A stretch of DNA of 64,000 bases from Candidatus Magasanikiibacteriota bacterium. Lineage in GTDB: Bacteria > Patescibacteriota > Patescibacteriia > Magasanikbacterales > UBA922. The stretch is from positions 29,502 to 93,501 of the forward strand of contig DOYU01000022.1 of assembly GCA_003518365.1 (NCBI GenBank). Direction: 5' to 3'. The position numbers and the translations under genes were made by a program. Below are positions 16,742 through 23,303 of this stretch, piece after piece (positions within the stretch are counted from its first letter, which is position 1; each line of letters opens with the position of its first letter). The notes under the pieces were generated by a model. The model saw nothing but the letters and a program-made list of their open reading frames with translations. It searched no databases and was not told where the DNA came from.

Positions 16742-17116
16742 ATGAATATATTAGCAATAGACTTCGGACAAAAACGAATTGGCCTGGCGTGGCTTCAGCC
16801 AGGCATTGATATTGTGCTTCCCTTTGGCGTGATCGCGTATGAAAAATGGAAAACAGAACTTCCCGCATTGATTGAGAGTGAAGGAATACAAAACATAGTC
16901 ATAGGAAATCCACTTGGTATGGATGGGGGAGAGAATGAGAATACAAAACGTGTTCAAGATTTTGTAGACGAACTTTCTGCAATGATTGCTGTCCCTATCG
17001 AGCTCTATGATGAACGATTTTCTTCAAAACAAGCAGATGCCATGGGAGGCACCGCAACGAGAGACGAAAAATCGGCCATGGTCATCTTGCAAAGTTATCT
17101 TGAGCGCAAAAAATAA
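16742..17116 (+). CDS. ruvX: Putative pre-16S rRNA nuclease / Holliday junction resolvase YqgF
   Basis: An RNase H-fold protein of 124 aa that in E. coli helps mature 16S rRNA ends. The first strand IDFGQKRIGLA carries the catalytic Asp, VIGNPLGMDGGENENT is the family signature, and YDERFSS plus the DEKSAMVILQSYLE end supply the remaining acidic residues. Placed 3 bases after the membrane protein and 8 before recO. Confidence 0.93.
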   Translation: MNILAIDFGQKRIGLAWLQPGIDIVLPFGVIAYEKWKTELPALIESEGIQNIVIGNPLGMDGGENENTKRVQDFVDELSAMIAVPIELYDERFSSKQADAMGGTATRDEKSAMVILQSYLERKK

Positions 17117-17124
17117 TTTTTTCT

Positions 17125-17904
17125 ATGTACGGCATTGTCCTCTCACGACGTGATTTTCGAGAGGCAGATCAAGTCATCACTATCTTGACTGCAGAGGAGG
17201 GCAAACGAGAATACATCGCCCGTGGGGTAAAAAAAATTGTCAGCAAAAACACGTCGCACCTTGAGCCTGCGACGCTTATTAGTTTTGGTATTGCAGAAGG
17301 AAAGAAAGAATTTTCCTATCTGACGAATGTCCAACCGGTTGAATCATTTTTTCATCTTCGACAATCTCTTCCAACACTTCATATCATCGGGTATAGTCTT
17401 GATGCGCTTTTTACCATGCTCAAAGAAGGGGAAGCAGATAGCGACATCTACCAACTGTATATTTCGTATCTTAGATTTCTCAATACTCAAGAACAGGTGA
17501 GACTTCTTCTTCTCGACGCATTTCTTATCAAACTTTTTTCTCATCTTGGCTATCATCCATCACTCGATGCGTGTGTGGTATGTGAAAAAACCTATAAAGA
17601 AATAGGACTAGAATTTCTTTCTGCGACAGAGCAAAAACCTGGGTTTTATTTTGCCGGCGGCGGTATTATTTGTGCGTCTTGCAAAGCAGAAAAACAACGC
17701 ATTGGAGAAGTGGCATATCCGTGTGGAATAAAGGAAATCAACACGTTGCGTTTTCTATTGGCAAGTTCGTGGCAAGATGTGGTTTCGTTCCCACTTGATG
17801 AAGAAGAATATCGTCTTGTACACAAACTGATCTATGAGTTTATGTTATATCACAGTGAGAGAAAGTGGGATGATTGGGGGAAGATTTCTTTGATCATGAC
17901 ATAA
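17125..17904 (+). CDS. recO: DNA repair protein RecO
   Basis: RecO anneals single strands and helps RecA loading with RecR. 259 aa. The N-terminal OB fold starts MYGIVLSRRDFREADQVITI and has ARGVKKIVSKNTSHLEPATL. The C-terminal part has a zinc-finger layout: CVVC near residue 152 and CASC near 189. This is a typical RecO. Its stop codon lies in the loop of a perfect 11-bp inverted repeat (17882-17892 with 17911-17921). Confidence 0.92.
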   Translation: MYGIVLSRRDFREADQVITILTAEEGKREYIARGVKKIVSKNTSHLEPATLISFGIAEGKKEFSYLTNVQPVESFFHLRQSLPTLHIIGYSLDALFTMLKEGEADSDIYQLYISYLRFLNTQEQVRLLLLDAFLIKLFSHLGYHPSLDACVVCEKTYKEIGLEFLSATEQKPGFYFAGGGIICASCKAEKQRIGEVAYPCGIKEINTLRFLLASSWQDVVSFPLDEEEYRLVHKLIYEFMLYHSERKWDDWGKISLIMT

Positions 17905-17921
17905 CCTGAGCAAAGAAATCT

Positions 17922-17944
17922 GCGGAAGGCTGGGGGCCTTCCGC
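17922..17944 (-). terminator. Terminator of the small gene at 17965-18135
   Basis: GCGGAAGGC and GCCTTCCGC form a 9-bp GC stem. Read on the minus strand it is followed by AGATTTCTTTG. It lies between two convergent genes, and the minus-strand gene is the one whose end is 20 bases away. Confidence 0.6.
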
Positions 17945-17964
17945 GACTGTGGATGATGGTTTCG

Positions 17965-18135
17965 CTATACCTGTCCGGTGGCCTGTAGGAGCCATCCCAA
18001 CGCGGCAAGGACGAGGATGAAGATCGTCAGCTTGATGAGGACTTCGCCGCTAGTCTTTACTGTTTTGATGGGGTGGAAGAGAAGGTTCCAGAAAAACACC
18101 AGTACAAGAAATCCCAAAATACCAACAATCCACAT
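17965..18135 (-). CDS. Small two-helix membrane protein (cassette gene 1)
   Basis: 56 aa, unknown. Two hydrophobic helices (about residues 2-20 and 33-49) flank a short basic-polar loop (HPIKTVKTSG). The start was chosen at 18135 because GGAGG lies 5 bases upstream, an exact Shine-Dalgarno, although an in-frame ATG is available earlier. It has its own promoter and terminator, opposes recO, and is richer in GC codons than its neighbours. A structured leader is described separately. A type I toxin-like or stress peptide is possible but not shown. Confidence 0.7.
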   Translation of the reverse strand: MWIVGILGFLVLVFFWNLLFHPIKTVKTSGEVLIKLTIFILVLAALGWLLQATGQV

Positions 18136-18144
18136 AGTAACCTC

Positions 18145-18198
18145 CAGTTTCGTCATGCATATATACAACATGTATTCTATTTATGCATGACAAAACTG
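18145..18198 (-). promoter_or_regulatory. Leader hairpin touching the ribosome-binding site of cassette gene 1
   Basis: CAGTTTTGTCATGCAT pairs with ATGCATGACGAAACTG (minus strand; one mismatch in 16) around a 22-base AT-rich loop. The second arm ends exactly at the GGAGG ribosome-binding site, so folding could control access to it. It lies wholly inside the transcribed leader. Confidence 0.6.
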
Positions 18199-18209
18199 AA
18201 GAGCGGTGG

Positions 18210-18238
18210 AGTATATACGATATTCTTTTTTCTGTCAA
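18210..18238 (-). promoter_or_regulatory. Promoter of cassette gene 1
   Basis: Minus strand TTGACA (18238-18233), 17-base spacer, TATACT (18215-18210). The -35 box lies in a 19-base sequence (18232-18250) repeated exactly at the next cassette promoter (18666-18684). Confidence 0.75.
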
Positions 18239-18303
18239 CCTTGCAATTTTATTCCATTTTTAGCTCGATAGTCGAGGAATTATAGGAAATTTTTGAAATA
18301 AAA

Positions 18304-18365
18304 AAACAAGGAGATCTTGTTTGTTGAAGTGAACTCGGGCAGCGTGCGTGACGCCGCCCGAGTTC
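18304..18365 (-). terminator. Double terminator of cassette gene 2
   Basis: Reading the minus strand, a 10-bp stem GAACTCGGGC/GCCCGAGTTC (18365-18331) is followed by a smaller hairpin AAACAAG/CTTGTTT (18322-18304) that runs straight into a T tract. It isolates the gene from the one downstream. Confidence 0.65.
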
Positions 18366-18380
18366 GTCGTTTAGCGGAAG

Positions 18381-18617
18381 TCACCCCAAAGGGGATTTCT
18401 TCCCATCGAAAACCTTGAGCGCCCGCCACGCGATGATCAAGGCAAGGAACAGCGTCAGAACAAACGAAGCACATGCTGCGCCGATGATATCGCGGGCTTC
18501 CTCAGTGGGGGCTTTCCTCACCATGACAAAGCCGGTGATGAGTGCGGCTATCAGAGCTGCCTTGAGCTGGCTCATGATTCCTCGCAACCATCGTACGGTC
18601 TGGTGATGTGGGTTCAT
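18381..18617 (-). CDS. Small two-helix membrane protein (cassette gene 2)
   Basis: 78 aa, unknown. A basic, His-containing N-terminus (MNPHHQTVRWLRG) precedes two hydrophobic helices (about 19-33 and 44-64) separated by RKAPTEEARD. The start at 18617 is fixed by GGAGG 5 bases upstream; the base before ATG is G, unlike host genes. It has a promoter, a GC-rich coding region and a double terminator, and is divergent from asnS. It shows no sequence relation to cassette gene 1 beyond topology. Confidence 0.65.
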   Translation of the reverse strand: MNPHHQTVRWLRGIMSQLKAALIAALITGFVMVRKAPTEEARDIIGAACASFVLTLFLALIIAWRALKVFDGKKSPLG

Positions 18618-18644
18618 CAGGTCCTCCGTCGGGGTTTGAATGAC

Positions 18645-18672
18645 ATAGTAACACATATTATTTTCCTGTCAA
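18645..18672 (-). promoter_or_regulatory. Promoter of cassette gene 2
   Basis: Minus strand TTGACA (18672-18667), 16-base spacer, TACTAT (18650-18645). It overlaps the 19-base repeat shared with the promoter of cassette gene 1 and abuts the divergent asnS promoter. Confidence 0.7.
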
Positions 18673-18674
18673 CC

Positions 18675-18703
18675 TTGCAATTTTTCATTGTTTTTTGTAG
18701 TAT
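18675..18703 (+). promoter_or_regulatory. Promoter of asnS
   Basis: TTGCAA (18675-18680), 17-base spacer, TAGTAT (18698-18703). Only 2 bases separate its -35 box from the divergent -35 box of cassette gene 2, so the two promoters share one DNA face and could influence each other. Confidence 0.6.
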
Positions 18704-18733
18704 ACAAGGTACTTTAGATGTTATTACTTTTAT

Positions 18734-20029
18734 ATGAATGCACGTATATCACAGTTTAAAGACCACGTCGGCCAAGAAGTCACCATCCAAGGATGGATTC
18801 AAGGAGGACGATCTTCTGGCAAGATCGCCTTTTTTGAGATTCGCGATGGCTCTGGATTTACGCAGGCAGTGGTAGCTCAAGAGAGTGTGTCTGACGATGT
18901 CTGGCAACAGGCTGTCGGTGCCTCACAAGAGTCTTCCGTTCGACTAACAGGGACTGTCTCTGCACATCCAAAAAAAGAAGGTGTATTTGAACTTCAAGTA
19001 TCGAGCATGAAAGTCGTGGGTGCTTCAGAAGAATATCCTATCGGGAACAAAGAGCATGGTCCGGATTTTCTCATGAATCATCGTCACCTCTGGCTCCGTA
19101 GCAAAAAGCAATGGGCGATTCTTCGCATCAGAGATACGGTAGAGCGAGCGATTATGAATTTTATGCATGAACAAACATTCGTGCGTACTGATTCTCCTAT
19201 TTTTACGCCAAACGCGTGCGAAGGAACCACAGATTTATTTCCTGTCCCATATTTTGATCTTGGGGAAGCATATCTGTCACAGTCTGGACAACTCTATATC
19301 GAAGCGGCTATTGCGAGCGTCGGACGATGTTATGATTTTGGTCCAGTGTTTCGTGCAGAAAAATCTGTCACAAAACGGCATCTCACAGAATTTTGGATGA
19401 TGGATGCAGAAGCGGCATTTGTCGAGCATGATGAAAACATGAATATCCAAGAAGCGCTTGTGAAATATATTGTCAAAGCGTGTCTCACAGAATGTAAAGA
19501 AGAATTTGTTATTCTGGAGCGAGATACGACGCCATTAGAAAAACTTCTTGAACTTTCATTCGAACGACTCGAATACGATGATGCTATTGTTCGTCTCAAT
19601 GAACTCGGATCAGATATTAAGCATGGAGAAGATCTTGGTAATGATGATGAAGGCTTGCTCACGCAGAATAGTCCTGTGCCAGTCTTCATCCACAAATGGC
19701 CAAAGCATATCAAGCCATTTTATATGAAAATTGATCCAGAAAATCCAGCACGCGTCTTCAACAACGATCTTATTGGTATTGAAGGATCTGGAGAAATTAT
19801 TGGTGGATCACAGCGTGAAGATAATTATGATTTGCTTTTGGAACGTATCAAAGCTGATGGGCTGAGTCCAGAAGAATATGAATGGTATCTTGATCTTCGA
19901 AAATACGGCAGTGTGCCACATTCAGGATTTGGTATTGGGCTCGAGCGTATGGTGAGATGGATGTCTGGTACAGAGCATATTCGTGAATGTATTCCATTTC
20001 CACGATTGGTAAATAGAATAAAACCGTAA
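18734..20029 (+). CDS. asnS: Asparaginyl-tRNA synthetase
   Basis: Class IIb synthetase charging tRNA-Asn. An N-terminal OB-fold anticodon domain (TIQGWIQGGRSSGKIAFFEI) is followed by the catalytic core with motif 2 (CYDFGPVFRAEKSVTKRHLTEF) and motif 3 (HSGFGIGLERMVRWM). FTPNACEGTTDLF and SQSGQLYIEAA fit AsnRS rather than AspRS, and no GAD insertion domain is present. 431 aa. Presence of AsnRS together with AspRS suggests direct Asn charging. Two cassette genes lie between it and recO. Confidence 0.93.
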   Translation: MNARISQFKDHVGQEVTIQGWIQGGRSSGKIAFFEIRDGSGFTQAVVAQESVSDDVWQQAVGASQESSVRLTGTVSAHPKKEGVFELQVSSMKVVGASEEYPIGNKEHGPDFLMNHRHLWLRSKKQWAILRIRDTVERAIMNFMHEQTFVRTDSPIFTPNACEGTTDLFPVPYFDLGEAYLSQSGQLYIEAAIASVGRCYDFGPVFRAEKSVTKRHLTEFWMMDAEAAFVEHDENMNIQEALVKYIVKACLTECKEEFVILERDTTPLEKLLELSFERLEYDDAIVRLNELGSDIKHGEDLGNDDEGLLTQNSPVPVFIHKWPKHIKPFYMKIDPENPARVFNNDLIGIEGSGEIIGGSQREDNYDLLLERIKADGLSPEEYEWYLDLRKYGSVPHSGFGIGLERMVRWMSGTEHIRECIPFPRLVNRIKP

Positions 20030-20036
20030 TAGCACG

Positions 20037-20063
20037 TTTCTCCTCCTTACTAAGGAGGAGAAC
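20037..20063. repeat. Hairpin after asnS
   Basis: TTCTCCTCCTTA and TAAGGAGGAGAA-type arms face each other, followed by more AGGAGG/CTTAG-like units to about 20099. The composition resembles the inner part of the palindromic repeat at 1965-2063, so it could be a degenerate relative and may also end asnS transcription. Confidence 0.4.
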
Positions 20064-20162
20064 AAGAGGAGGTTTTCTTAGCAAGCAAAAGGAGGGGATA
20101 TGACAAAGCTGTATAATAAGCAAGAATATACAAAAAAACGAAATGTATAAAACATATATACT

Positions 20163-21155
20163 ATGTCACGAAAAAATCGAAAGAAACAAAAACCAGTTTT
20201 CCCAAAAGAAATTCCACAGGAATTTTTTGATCGGCTGACAGCGATGTTTGGTGATGTTTTGTCATCTGAATTACAACAAACATTTATCGACCGACCGACG
20301 ACATTCCGTGTGAATACGCTGCGGGCAAAAACGAAAGATATGTTGAACGTGTTGAAAGAACAGTCGTACGAGCTCGATCCTGTGACGTGGTTTCCAGATG
20401 CGTACATTCTTCGCAATAAAGAAAAGAAAGATATTTGTGATCTTGAGATGTATACTGACGCACAGATTTATCTGCAGAGTATTTCGAGTATGATTCCGCC
20501 GGTGGTCTTGGATCCACAGCCAGGAGATCGCGTGCTCGATCTTACCGCAGCGCCTGGAAGTAAGACAAGCCAGATGGCGATCATGATGAATCAACAAGGC
20601 GAGCTGGTTGCAAATGATAAAAACAAGATTCGGTTTTTCAAGCTGAAGCATAATATGGAGCAGCAGGGGGTGGTAGATGAAGAAAAGAAAGACTGGTCAC
20701 TGACTCTCCGCATGGAGCCGGGCACGCAGCTCGTTCGAGAATATGACGCGTATTTTGATAAGATTCTCCTCGATGCACCCTGTAGTTCGGAAGCGCGATT
20801 TGTAATTAGGAATCCAAAAACATTTGGGTATTGGAAAGATCGAAAAGTAAGAGAAATGGCATATACGCAGAGAGAGCTTTTGCTTTCTGCCTGGAAATCA
20901 CTCAAACCAGGCGGTACGATCGTGTACAGCACCTGTACCTTCGCACCAGAAGAAAATGAAATGCAAATTGATAGAGTATTGGAGAGATTTGAAGATGCTA
21001 TAGTCTTGCCAGTTGTACTGCCAGGAGTAGACACCTTGCCGATTATGAAAGAATGGAATGGAAAAACGTTGTCACCAGAGGTACAGAAGTGTCTTCGCGT
21101 GAAACCGACAAAAGATATGGAAGGATTTTTTATTGCAAAATTGCAGAAGAAATAA
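20163..21155 (+). CDS. RNA (cytosine-5) methyltransferase, RsmB/NOP2 family
   Basis: SAM-dependent rRNA or tRNA m5C methyltransferase. 330 aa. It has the NOP2/Sun features: TFRVNTLR, substrate-region YLQSISSMIPPVVL, the SAM motif VLDLTAAPGSKTSQMA, motif IV ILLDAPCSSEARF with the PC-type Cys, and motif VI YSTCTFAPEENE with the catalytic TC. A basic N-terminus precedes the core and there is no NusB or PUA domain. Which RNA position it modifies cannot be said. T precedes ATG and TATACT directly abuts the start. Confidence 0.88.
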   Translation: MSRKNRKKQKPVFPKEIPQEFFDRLTAMFGDVLSSELQQTFIDRPTTFRVNTLRAKTKDMLNVLKEQSYELDPVTWFPDAYILRNKEKKDICDLEMYTDAQIYLQSISSMIPPVVLDPQPGDRVLDLTAAPGSKTSQMAIMMNQQGELVANDKNKIRFFKLKHNMEQQGVVDEEKKDWSLTLRMEPGTQLVREYDAYFDKILLDAPCSSEARFVIRNPKTFGYWKDRKVREMAYTQRELLLSAWKSLKPGGTIVYSTCTFAPEENEMQIDRVLERFEDAIVLPVVLPGVDTLPIMKEWNGKTLSPEVQKCLRVKPTKDMEGFFIAKLQKK

Positions 21156-21165
21156 TATACATTTG

Positions 21166-21243
21166 GGAGTGACGAAATGAGAGAAACGAATTTCGTTATC
21201 GTTGCTAAGAGGACGAACTCACGCTTGTCACTCCTCTCATTTT
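21166..21243. repeat. Complex inverted repeat between the methyltransferase and DUF1653 genes
   Basis: GGAGTGAC (21166-21173) faces GTCACTCC (21227-21234); the adjoining AAATGAGAG faces CTCTCATTT in shifted register, and ACGAATTTCGT sits inside as its own palindrome. There is no T tract. Its repeated structure suggests an intergenic palindromic element. Confidence 0.45.
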
Positions 21244-21248
21244 CATAT

Positions 21249-21485
21249 ATGGAAGACATCATCATCGGTGGCATCTACAAACATTATCGCAGAGGAGGGG
21301 AGTACAAAGTCATCGGTTTTGCGCGACATTCGGAGACACTGGAAGAGCTGGTGGTGTATAAGCCACTATACGACACGCCAGAATTTCCAGAAGGAACGCT
21401 CTGGGTGAGACCGAGAGAGATGTTTTTGGAAGATGTAGAAGTTGATGGGGAAATGGTGAAGCGGTTTCAGTATTTGGGGGAGTAA
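21249..21485 (+). CDS. DUF1653-type small protein
   Basis: 78 aa. It matches the DUF1653 layout, starting with GGIYKHYRRGGEYKVIGFAR, then HSETLEELVVYKPLY and ending with WVRPREMFLEDVEVDG and a Phe-Gln-Tyr-Leu motif. The family is widespread, cytoplasmic and of unknown function; the pattern suggests a small SH3-like beta barrel. The longer frame upstream covers an intergenic repeat, so 21249 is the start. Its stop overlaps the first base of the terminator stem. Confidence 0.85.
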   Translation: MEDIIIGGIYKHYRRGGEYKVIGFARHSETLEELVVYKPLYDTPEFPEGTLWVRPREMFLEDVEVDGEMVKRFQYLGE

Positions 21486-21512
21486 AAAACGAGCTGGTTG
21501 CTCGTTTTTTTG
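21484..21512 (+). terminator. Intrinsic terminator after DUF1653 gene
   Basis: AAAAAACGAGC (21484-21494), a TGGTT loop and GCTCGTTTTTT (21500-21510) form a perfect 11-bp stem with a T tail. Confidence 0.85.
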
Positions 21513-21633
21513 TTATTTCAGATAACGTCTCTGGACATGCAAAGTTGCACCGTTGTTAGTTTACCAGATTTTCGTTTTAGTACTAGCCTTCGTCGAAGCC
21601 TCAAACTTTCAATTTTTTTGTCGTGGTTTACTA

Positions 21634-21661
21634 TTGACAATTTATCTAAAAACGGTAAGAT
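21634..21661 (+). promoter_or_regulatory. Promoter of cassette gene 3
   Basis: TTGACA (21634-21639), 16-base spacer, TAAGAT (21656-21661). The transcript leader is about 70 nt and ends with AAGGAG six bases before ATG. Confidence 0.7.
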
Positions 21662-21736
21662 TGGGTCGAGAGTCGGGGTTTACCTTATTTCGAGGGATTC
21701 CTTGTGACTTTCAAGCATATCGAGAAGGAGCCTGTC

Positions 21737-21943
21737 ATGGCACGGAGTGTTCACCTCACGAACGGTCAGGGTCAGCCCGTCCGCTTCAGCAAGGGGCAGG
21801 GTGAGTCGGTCTACATCGGAAACGGCGGCGATCCGGTGTACGCCTCGAGCTCGGGGAAAATCGTCTGGGCGACGAACCCCGACGCTCTCCCCGCCAACCT
21901 GCGTCCCGGCCAGGTCGGGACGCGCGACGAGTTCAAGCCGTAG
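21737..21943 (+). CDS. Small GC-rich soluble protein (cassette gene 3)
   Basis: 68 aa, not recognised. It has no hydrophobic helix and is rich in Gly, with two similar short units (SVHLTNGQGQPVRFS and SVYIGNGGDPVYASS) that look like a repeated beta-strand motif, then a Pro-rich tail ending DEFKP. Hand count gives 137 G+C of 207 bases (66%), far above neighbours. A Shine-Dalgarno AAGGAG (21725-21730) sets the start, and the base before ATG is C. Promoter and terminator are both private. Signs of transfer are strong; function is unknown. Confidence 0.7.
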   Translation: MARSVHLTNGQGQPVRFSKGQGESVYIGNGGDPVYASSSGKIVWATNPDALPANLRPGQVGTRDEFKP

Positions 21944-21964
21944 CCTACGGTAAGAACCATCTCA

Positions 21965-22005
21965 GGCCGGCTTCGCAATTTCGCGGAGCCGGCCTTTCAC
22001 TTTTT
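21965..22005 (+). terminator. Terminator of cassette gene 3
   Basis: GGCCGGCT (21965-21972) and AGCCGGCC (21987-21994) form an 8-bp GC stem with a TTTCACTTTTT tail. A stem this GC-rich matches the other cassettes rather than the AT-rich host terminators next to it. Confidence 0.8.
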
Positions 22006-22030
22006 AGAGAGAAAAAATTTTAAAAATAAT

Positions 22031-22066
22031 GAACAAAAACGAGTGTGGAAGCTCGTTTTTTTGTTC
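22031..22066. terminator. Bidirectional terminator
   Basis: GAACAAAAACGAG faces CTCGTTTTTTTGTTC around a TGTGGAAG loop, with A and T tracts on both sides. It can stop the minus-strand gene ending at 22097 and back up the cassette terminator on the plus strand. Confidence 0.75.
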
Positions 22067-22096
22067 AAATGAATAGGTAGGCTTTTTTATTGTGCA

Positions 22097-22591
22097 TTAT
22101 TCAATAATTTCCCCTTCATCATACTTGTATTCTGCGTCATTCCAACAGTTACAAGTCGTATTTCCGTTGTTATCTGGTGAAAGATATGATCCATTTCCGT
22201 CATAGCCTTTTTGTACACACAGATTGACACATTGTTGATGGTTTTGCTTTTTAGATAGAGAAGCACTCAGAAAAGTAAACATAAGAGTACCTACTAAAAC
22301 TAATATTGCTATCGAAATTATAACATGTCCGCTGTTTACTGAAACGTATTCAGATTCTCGTTTTTTTCCAATAAAAAATCCAGTCACTATCATGATCGTG
22401 AGTGATGTTAAAAACGCTATCGCTTTTGTCCCTGTTATTATCAACCCGGCCACTGCAGGCCATGTATTATCTCCAAATACAAAAGCCCATAAAAATGCGA
22501 ATGCTAATATCCCTGCCAATATTGATGCAAAAATTGATATTATAATGCCAGGAATTCCAAATAAAAGTGAGTAAATGTATCTTTGTTTCAT
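22097..22591 (-). CDS. Membrane protein with Cys-rich C-terminal segment
   Basis: 164 aa, unknown. Three to four hydrophobic helices fill the first 115 residues, including IPGIIISIFASILAGILAF and VIISIAILVLVGTLMFTF. A polar tail follows with QQCVNLCVQKGYDG and NTTCNCW, four Cys that could form disulfides outside the cell. It starts at 22591 (T before ATG); an ATG at 22609 is possible. It is unusually AT-rich and isolated, with an attC-like hairpin upstream, so it may be an acquired gene. Confidence 0.65.
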   Translation of the reverse strand: MKQRYIYSLLFGIPGIIISIFASILAGILAFAFLWAFVFGDNTWPAVAGLIITGTKAIAFLTSLTIMIVTGFFIGKKRESEYVSVNSGHVIISIAILVLVGTLMFTFLSASLSKKQNHQQCVNLCVQKGYDGNGSYLSPDNNGNTTCNCWNDAEYKYDEGEIIE

Positions 22592-22670
22592 AATGAGATA
22601 ATTAATCATCTATAGTTTATATGTCTTATTAAATGTTATCAAAATTTCGCTATTATAAGAAAAATATGTT

Positions 22671-22751
22671 TTAACGTGGCGCGGATATGAGAAGTTGGCT
22701 TTGCCAATTTGGGCGAGTGCGAAGCAACGAGCCTCATATCGGCTGTTAGGG
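22671..22751. other. attC-like hairpin
   Basis: Read on the minus strand the 81-base element starts CCCTAAC and ends GTTAA, where TAAC pairs with GTTA; a second 8-bp stem GATATGAG/CTCATATC is separated from the first by unpaired bases, and the tip holds TTGGC/GCCAA. Two short stems with an unpaired spacer and a variable tip is the integron attC layout. The core boxes only partly fit the RYYYAAC/GTTRRRY rule and no integrase is in the window, so this is a candidate only. Confidence 0.4.
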
Positions 22752-23226
22752 GATGTGCTATAAAAATTAAAAAAGATTGGCAGAGATAAATAAGTATAAA
22801 ATGATCAATGAAAGAATGTATCCAATAATTGCGAAATGTTGAATGACTTTTTGTAGTAGAGTGAATTTTTTACTTGCTAGAATATAATCTTTATCATTCT
22901 GCTTCGATGCACCAATATTTTGTCTACCTGTAGAACCAATGCTGTTGGCGGCTAAATAATTAGTTACAGAAGATAATATTAGAGTAGTTAACAATAAGAT
23001 TAAAGCAGTTTTGATGTAACAAACAGAATTTATTTTTCCATTTGAAGCTTTTATTTGTGTAATCAGCGGTATTATAAGAGTAATAGTTGCCCCCGAAAGT
23101 ATTGACCAATGGAAAAAAAATTTTGTTCTTAATTCGGCTGCTTGTTTAGTTTGCTCTACGCCAAGATCAACTCTTTTTTCTTCTTCATTTTTCATACTTT
23201 TTAATTTTTATAGCATTTTGCCTAAC
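22745..23226. mobile_element. Gene module bounded by 30-base inverted repeats
   Basis: The left end (22745-22775) and the complement of the right end (23197-23226) share GTTAGG, then a 5-base mismatch, then 18 identical bases TGCTATAAAAATTAAAAA. The repeats enclose a single gene on the minus strand, whose stop codon lies in the left repeat. GTTAGGC at the right end resembles an integron core site. The form fits an integron-like or other single-gene cassette. Confidence 0.5.
22767..23195 (-). CDS. Hypothetical membrane protein in inverted-repeat module
   Basis: 142 aa, unknown. It starts with a charged segment (MKNEEEKRVDLGVEQTKQAA), then a helix around WSILSGATITLIIPLI, a second around TALILLLTTLILSSVTNYLA, a polar loop and a third C-terminal helix (FAIIGYILSLIILYLFIS). 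Three membrane segments with a cytosolic N-terminus is likely. Codons are very AT-rich. The gene is alone between inverted repeats, which suggests horizontal acquisition. Confidence 0.65.
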   Translation of the reverse strand: MKNEEEKRVDLGVEQTKQAAELRTKFFFHWSILSGATITLIIPLITQIKASNGKINSVCYIKTALILLLTTLILSSVTNYLAANSIGSTGRQNIGASKQNDKDYILASKKFTLLQKVIQHFAIIGYILSLIILYLFISANLF

Positions 23227-23303
23227 TGGTTTTTATCCAAACTTTTATATGGAAAATATACAAAATTTAGTATGAAATGCAAACTTTTGTCACAGGGAAT
23301 TTT

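Noticed and set aside
20591..21274. 227-codon minus-strand frame opposite the RNA methyltransferase
   Set aside because: Overlaps conserved methyltransferase motifs on the other strand and lacks its own features.
22671..22751. Confirmed integron attC site
   Set aside because: Core boxes fit only partly and no integrase is present, so it is reported as attC-like only.
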